Part shown: positions 60,665 through 64,000 of the stretch, one piece after another
How the letters are laid out: every line of letters begins with the position of its first letter
Position numbering within the stretch: the first letter of the stretch is position 1
The notes under the pieces: model-generated
Seen by the model: only the letters and a program-made list of their open reading frames with translations
The model's database searches: none
What the model was told of the DNA's origin: nothing
From: Malaciobacter halophilus
Lineage (GTDB): Bacteria > Campylobacterota > Campylobacteria > Campylobacterales > Arcobacteraceae
Reading direction: 5' to 3'
NCBI RefSeq assembly: GCF_002837275.1
Contig: NZ_NXIF01000002.1
Span: forward strand, 1 to 64,000
Length of the DNA: 64,000 bases
Made by a program: the position numbers and the translations under genes

Positions 60665-61150
60665 ATGCTAAAAGAGTTTTTAAATCAATTTAAATCAACA
60701 ATACTTGGTACAATAGATAAAAATAACTATCCTTTCAATAGTTATTCTGTATTTATAAAGCATAATAACAACTATTATGTATATTTAAGTGATATGGCAA
60801 AGCATGCACAAAATATAAAATCCAATTGTAAAGTATCAATGTTTTTTATAGAAGATGAAAACAAGTGTGAAAATATATTTGCTAGAAAAAGAGTAGTATT
60901 TCAAGCTCAAGCTTCAATAATAAAAAGAGATTCAAATAAATTTACTGAAATATTAAATGAGTTTGAGAAAATAGATAAAAAAACTGTTCAAATCACAAGA
61001 AATATGATAGATTTTAATCTATTTGAATTAAAAGTAATTTATGGTGAAGCTGTATTTGGTTTTGGAAAAGCTTATACTATTAGTGGAGAAAAGTTTGATA
61101 AATTAATACCAAAAGATAGTTCAGCAGGTCATAAACATATAACTAAATAA
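60665..61150 (+). CDS. HugZ/HutZ-like (PPOX split-barrel) protein
   Basis: The 161-residue protein follows the PNPOx-like split-barrel pattern of HugZ/HutZ heme-degrading proteins: STILGTIDKNNYPFNSYSVF, YVYLSDMAKHAQNIKSNCKV, SMFFIEDENKCENIFARKRV (the IFARKR block is characteristic), and GEAVFGFGKAYTISGE, ending in a His-containing GHKHITK tail. HugZ frees iron from heme. It has no recognisable heme-uptake neighbours, so a related flavin-binding function remains possible. Confidence 0.78.
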   Translation: MLKEFLNQFKSTILGTIDKNNYPFNSYSVFIKHNNNYYVYLSDMAKHAQNIKSNCKVSMFFIEDENKCENIFARKRVVFQAQASIIKRDSNKFTEILNEFEKIDKKTVQITRNMIDFNLFELKVIYGEAVFGFGKAYTISGEKFDKLIPKDSSAGHKHITK

Positions 61151-61220
61151 TAGTTTTAACTTATATATAAGATACTATTATTTATAATAATTATTAATAT
61201 CTTAATTATAAGGAAAAATT

Positions 61221-61646
61221 ATGAAAAAACTACTTGCAGTTTCTGCACTTGGATTACTATTAGGAACTTCTGCTTTTGCAAACAATAGTGCAAAAGGTTT
61301 AAATGTATTAGTTACATCTGAAGATGCACAAACACAAATGATGTCTATGGTTTTATCTATGATGACTCTAAAACAAAATAAAAAAGTAAATATGGTACTT
61401 TGTTCAAAAGCAGGAGATTTAGCATTAAAAAATTCAAAAAGTGAAGTTTTAAAACCAATGGACAAGTCACCAAAAATGATGTTAAAAGCAATCATAAAAA
61501 AAGGTGCAAGTGTTAAAGTTTGTCCTTTATATTTACCAAATAAACAACTTAAAGAAAGTGACTTAATGTCTAAAATAACTGTTGCAAAACCAATGGAAGT
61601 TTCAAAAGATTTATTAAATACTGATTATAAAAATTTAAGTTATTAA
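61221..61646 (+). CDS. Exported DsrE-like protein
   Basis: A Sec signal peptide (MKKLLAVSALGLLLGTSAFA) is followed by a 120-residue domain with NVLVTSEDAQTQMMSMVLS, KVNMVLCSKAGDLALKN and a second Cys in GASVKVCPLYLPNK. The pattern of strand-helix repeats and single spaced cysteines resembles the DsrE/DsrF-like fold found in many periplasmic proteins of Campylobacterota. Function is unknown. AAGGAAAA precedes the ATG. It is monocistronic and ends in a hairpin. Confidence 0.72.
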   Translation: MKKLLAVSALGLLLGTSAFANNSAKGLNVLVTSEDAQTQMMSMVLSMMTLKQNKKVNMVLCSKAGDLALKNSKSEVLKPMDKSPKMMLKAIIKKGASVKVCPLYLPNKQLKESDLMSKITVAKPMEVSKDLLNTDYKNLSY

Positions 61647-61647
61647 A

Positions 61648-61669
61648 ACTAGCCCTTTATGGGGCTAGT
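61648..61669. terminator. Hairpin between the DsrE-like gene and convergent pdxH
   Basis: ACTAGCCC (61648-61655) and GGGCTAGT (61662-61669) form an 8-bp stem with a 6-base loop, 2 bases after the DsrE-like stop. It overlaps the last codons of pdxH. The stem is G+C-rich for this genome; no clear U-tract follows on the plus strand. Confidence 0.6.
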
Positions 61670-62295
61670 CTATCTATTTGCCAAGTTCCATCACTTTTTA
61701 TCATATATTGAAATCTATCATGAAGTCTATGCTTTGCTCCTTGCCAAAACTCTATTTTTTCTGGTTTGACAATATATCCTCCCCAAAAAGAAGGAAAAGG
61801 AATTTCACCTTTTACAAATTTACTTTTTATTTCATTAAATTTTGCTTCTAAAACTGACCTTGAACTAACAACTTGACTTTGTTGTGAGACCCAAGCTCCT
61901 ATTTGGCTACCCTTAGGTCTTGATAAAAAATATTTTAATGATTTAGATGAAGATATTTTTTCTGCTTTCCCTTCTATTTTAACTTGCCTTTCTAAACCAA
62001 GCCATGCAAAATGTAAAGCTACTTTTGAATTCTCTTGAATATTTTTAGCTTTTACACTCTCATAGTTTGAGAAAAAAACAAAACCACTCTCATCAAAAAA
62101 TTTCAATAATACAGTTCTAATTGAAGGCATCATATCATTACCAACTGTTGCTAAACTCATAGCATTTGGCTCAATTAAATCTGCTTTCATTGCTTGTTCA
62201 AACCAAGTTTCAAACTGCTTTATTGGATTATCATCTAAGTCTTTTCTTCTTAATCCATTATTTACGTACTCTTCTCTCATAGAACTTAAGTCCAT
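61657..62295 (-). CDS. pdxH: Pyridoxine/pyridoxamine 5'-phosphate oxidase
   Basis: PdxH makes pyridoxal phosphate using FMN and oxygen. The 212-residue protein has the family pattern: MREEYVNNGLRRKDLDDNPI, EPNAMSLATVGNDMMPSIRT, VALHFAWLGLERQVKIEGKA, LSRPKGSQIGAWVSQQSQVV and the C-terminal EFWQGAKHRLHDRFQY. These include the FMN and PLP contacts. It is followed 9 bases upstream by the glutathione peroxidase gene on the same strand. Confidence 0.96.
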   Translation of the reverse strand: MDLSSMREEYVNNGLRRKDLDDNPIKQFETWFEQAMKADLIEPNAMSLATVGNDMMPSIRTVLLKFFDESGFVFFSNYESVKAKNIQENSKVALHFAWLGLERQVKIEGKAEKISSSKSLKYFLSRPKGSQIGAWVSQQSQVVSSRSVLEAKFNEIKSKFVKGEIPFPSFWGGYIVKPEKIEFWQGAKHRLHDRFQYMIKSDGTWQIDRLAP

Positions 62296-62304
62296 AAGTT
62301 TCTC

Positions 62305-62838
62305 CTAAAGTAATTTTTTTATATCATCTTCAATATTTTCAGGTGTTGTAGAAGGAGAAAATCTATCTATAACTTTTCCATTTTTATCAACTAAAAATTT
62401 TGTAAAATTCCATTTTATTGCTTCTGTTCCAAGCAATCCAGAAGCTTCATTTTTCAAATATTTATAAAGAGGATGAGCTTCATCTCCATTTACATCAATT
62501 TTAGAAAACATTGGAAAACTAACATTATATGTTAGGCTACAAAACTCTTTTATCTCTTCATTTGTTCCTGGTTCTTGATTCATAAACTGATTACAAGGAA
62601 AACCTAAAACAACAAAATCTTTTGTTTTGTATTTATCATAAAGTTTTTCTAATCCTTCATACTGAGAAGTAAATCCACACTTACTTGCTACATTTACTAT
62701 TAATAAAACTTTATTCTTATAGTCACTTAAACTAACTTTTTTCCCATCTATTGTTTCAACTTCAAAATCATATATACTTTTCATATTAGCTCCTATTAGT
62801 GAAGATATAAATAAAATAGTAAGTATTAATATTCTCAT
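62305..62838 (-). CDS. Exported glutathione peroxidase-family thiol peroxidase
   Basis: A signal peptide ([17 protein letters not shown]) precedes a glutathione-peroxidase domain with [13 protein letters not shown] (peroxidatic Cys), [19 protein letters not shown] (second conserved block) and [16 protein letters not shown] (the Trp and Asn of the tetrad). It is the Cys form, which normally uses thioredoxin-like donors. An export signal is less usual for this family and suggests a periplasmic role. It overlaps the SRPBCC gene by 4 bases. Confidence 0.92.
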   Translation of the reverse strand: MRILILTILFISSLIGANMKSIYDFEVETIDGKKVSLSDYKNKVLLIVNVASKCGFTSQYEGLEKLYDKYKTKDFVVLGFPCNQFMNQEPGTNEEIKEFCSLTYNVSFPMFSKIDVNGDEAHPLYKYLKNEASGLLGTEAIKWNFTKFLVDKNGKVIDRFSPSTTPENIEDDIKKLL

Positions 62839-63284
62839 ATTTGCCCCTCTAAACTTTTTTTTGTTACTTCATGTCTAAATTCAAACATTTGCTCTAAATC
62901 TTTTTCTATAACACTATGAAGTAAAGAACCTAAAAAACCAAAAGGCAACTCATATCTTACCACATCTTTTAGTAAAACCTTATGACCATCTTGTTTAAAT
63001 ATATGATAATGTTCCCAAAATTTAAAAGGAGATTTCAATGCCTCATCTACAAACATATGAGGATAATCCATTTTTTTTATTTTTACAACCCATGTAAAAG
63101 GTATAAAGTTTTTTACAGTCTTTATTTTTAAAATTGTACCCTCTTTTGGATTATCACACTTTGTTAAAAGTTCTGCTTTTATATTTTTAGGAGTTATTTT
63201 AATAAGATTATTTGTATCAAGATGAAATTTAAATAACTCTTCTAAAGTTGTATCTATATAAGTTTGTTTTGTAAAAGTTTTCAT
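62835..63284 (-). CDS. SRPBCC (START/Bet v1-like) domain protein
   Basis: The 149-residue protein has the SRPBCC pattern: [20 protein letters not shown] at the start, [32 protein letters not shown], and [20 protein letters not shown] with a terminal helix ([16 protein letters not shown]). This matches the cyclase/dehydrase-type ligand-binding fold. The ligand is unknown. It is translated ahead of the glutathione peroxidase gene with a 4-base ATGA overlap, so they form one unit with pdxH downstream. Confidence 0.8.
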   Translation of the reverse strand: MKTFTKQTYIDTTLEELFKFHLDTNNLIKITPKNIKAELLTKCDNPKEGTILKIKTVKNFIPFTWVVKIKKMDYPHMFVDEALKSPFKFWEHYHIFKQDGHKVLLKDVVRYELPFGFLGSLLHSVIEKDLEQMFEFRHEVTKKSLEGQI

Positions 63285-63342
63285 AAATACTCCTTTATTT
63301 TTATTATAACTATAAAAGAAGTATTTATATATAGTTTTTTTG

Positions 63343-63906
63343 TTAATTAGTTATCTTATCAAATTTTTTAAGTAAATTTTGCATTTGTAATTCATAAGCT
63401 AAAGTATAAGCACTATTTCCTAAAACATCTACTTGATTTATATTTGCTCCATTTTTTATTAAGTAATCTACACAATGTGCTTTATTATATAATACTGCAT
63501 AAATTAATGCAGTTGCATTTATTTCATCTAAATAGTTTATATCAATATTTAAATTTTTTAAGCACTTTAACATCTTTACATCATCATTATAAACTGCAAA
63601 ATGTACAGCATAAAGAGTAGGAGTTACATATAAATCAATTCCTTTTGAAATTAATAGTTTCACTGCATCAAAATTTTTATATTTTATAGCCCAATAAAGT
63701 GCATTTCTTCCTTTTTTATCTCTTATATTTATATCGTCATTTAAAGAGATAATTGATTCAATATTTTCATTATATATTATTGCTTCAAAAAGTACGCACC
63801 AACCTTGCTTATCTTGATAGTTAATATCTAATCCGCTAAATAGTAATTTTTTTAGTGAAAAACTTCTATTAACTAAGTTATCATCAATGAAAATATTTGT
63901 ACTCAT
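63343..63906 (-). CDS. Ankyrin-repeat protein
   Basis: The 187-residue protein is a run of about five ankyrin repeats: DKQGWCVLFEAIIYNENIES, DKKGRNALYWAIKYKNFDAV, TLYAVHFAVYNDDVKMLKCL, INATALIYAVLYNKAHCVDY and VLGNSAYTLAYELQMQN. It has no signal peptide. Ankyrin proteins mediate protein contacts, and no partner is evident. It lies 58 bases upstream of the SRPBCC gene on the same strand. The final 94 bases of the window hold no supported feature. Confidence 0.85.
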   Translation of the reverse strand: MSTNIFIDDNLVNRSFSLKKLLFSGLDINYQDKQGWCVLFEAIIYNENIESIISLNDDINIRDKKGRNALYWAIKYKNFDAVKLLISKGIDLYVTPTLYAVHFAVYNDDVKMLKCLKNLNIDINYLDEINATALIYAVLYNKAHCVDYLIKNGANINQVDVLGNSAYTLAYELQMQNLLKKFDKITN

Positions 63907-64000
63907 GGTTTGCCTTTTTTGTTAAGTTGTAAAAATTGTATCAAATCAAAACTTAAACTATATTGATAATCGTTATTAATATTATATATTTTATAATTTT

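Overview
The window is about 27% G+C by eye, densely coding, and carries gene sets typical of Campylobacterota, most like a marine member of the Arcobacter group (Arcobacteraceae). Supporting signs are a monomeric NADP-isocitrate dehydrogenase, a cbpA-hspR heat-shock pair, a ppiD-like/ftsA/ftsZ cluster, FliW, a FliK-like plus FlhB-C-terminal-like pair, an rplI-hslV-hslU cluster whose HslV begins MFEATT, histidine kinases with an HQWRQPL H-box, and frequent TTG starts. The genus is an inference from gene content. No rRNA, tRNA, CRISPR array or complete insertion sequence was seen.

Layout. 1-7.2 kb: a partial AsmA/YhdP-like envelope protein (minus strand) diverges from, and overlaps, mltG; then icd with a strong bidirectional terminator, and a minus-strand group (rhodanese-like, MnmC-type FAD oxidoreductase, thioredoxin-fold-like exported protein). 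7.2-9.7 kb: a three-gene signalling module of a single-domain response regulator, a CheC-type phosphatase and a PAS histidine kinase. 9.7-11.1 kb: cbpA-hspR behind a sigma-70 promoter overlapped by a HAIR-like operator. 11.1-18.6 kb (minus): ftsZ, ftsA, ppiD-like, recD2, a small basic protein, arsC-like, fliW. 18.7-24.3 kb (plus): fliK-like, flhB-like, mreD-like, mrdA, fliP. 24.4-30.3 kb (plus): a tripartite RND efflux system whose pump is split into two genes, followed by an ScsD/TlpA-like thioredoxin. 30.3-39.2 kb (minus): a long envelope and housekeeping run read as rplI, hslV, hslU, pseudo-receiver, tatD, mltD-like, rlpA, hisB, kdsC, lptC, lptA, engB and a short ArgA-like acetyltransferase. 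39.4-40.1 kb: a serine-recombinase homologue that has lost its catalytic residues, with GTTATAC repeats upstream. 40.4-46.5 kb (plus): the tightly packed ubiX-coaD-tmk-hisS-speA-cysE-tauE run. 46.6-48.8 kb: an orphan multi-PAS histidine kinase. 49.1-54.2 kb: an ectoine-degradation operon in the order deacetylase (M20 type), doeD, doeC, doeA. 54.2-63.9 kb: a 41-codon membrane ORF, uvrA, DUF309 protein, a dicarboxylate/amino-acid symporter, a FlaG-like protein, a CNNM/CBS membrane protein with a possible leader peptide, a HugZ-like protein, a DsrE-like exported protein, pdxH, glutathione peroxidase, an SRPBCC protein and an ankyrin protein.

How the genes fit together. Much of the window is core cell-envelope and division machinery. 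The accessory-looking parts are the ectoine catabolic operon, which would convert a marine compatible solute to aspartate; the split RND system; the CheC-coupled two-component module; and the recombinase-derived putative DNA-binding protein. Several starts were moved from the longest open frame using Shine-Dalgarno position. TatD appears to need a non-AUG/GUG/UUG start to keep its metal-binding motif.
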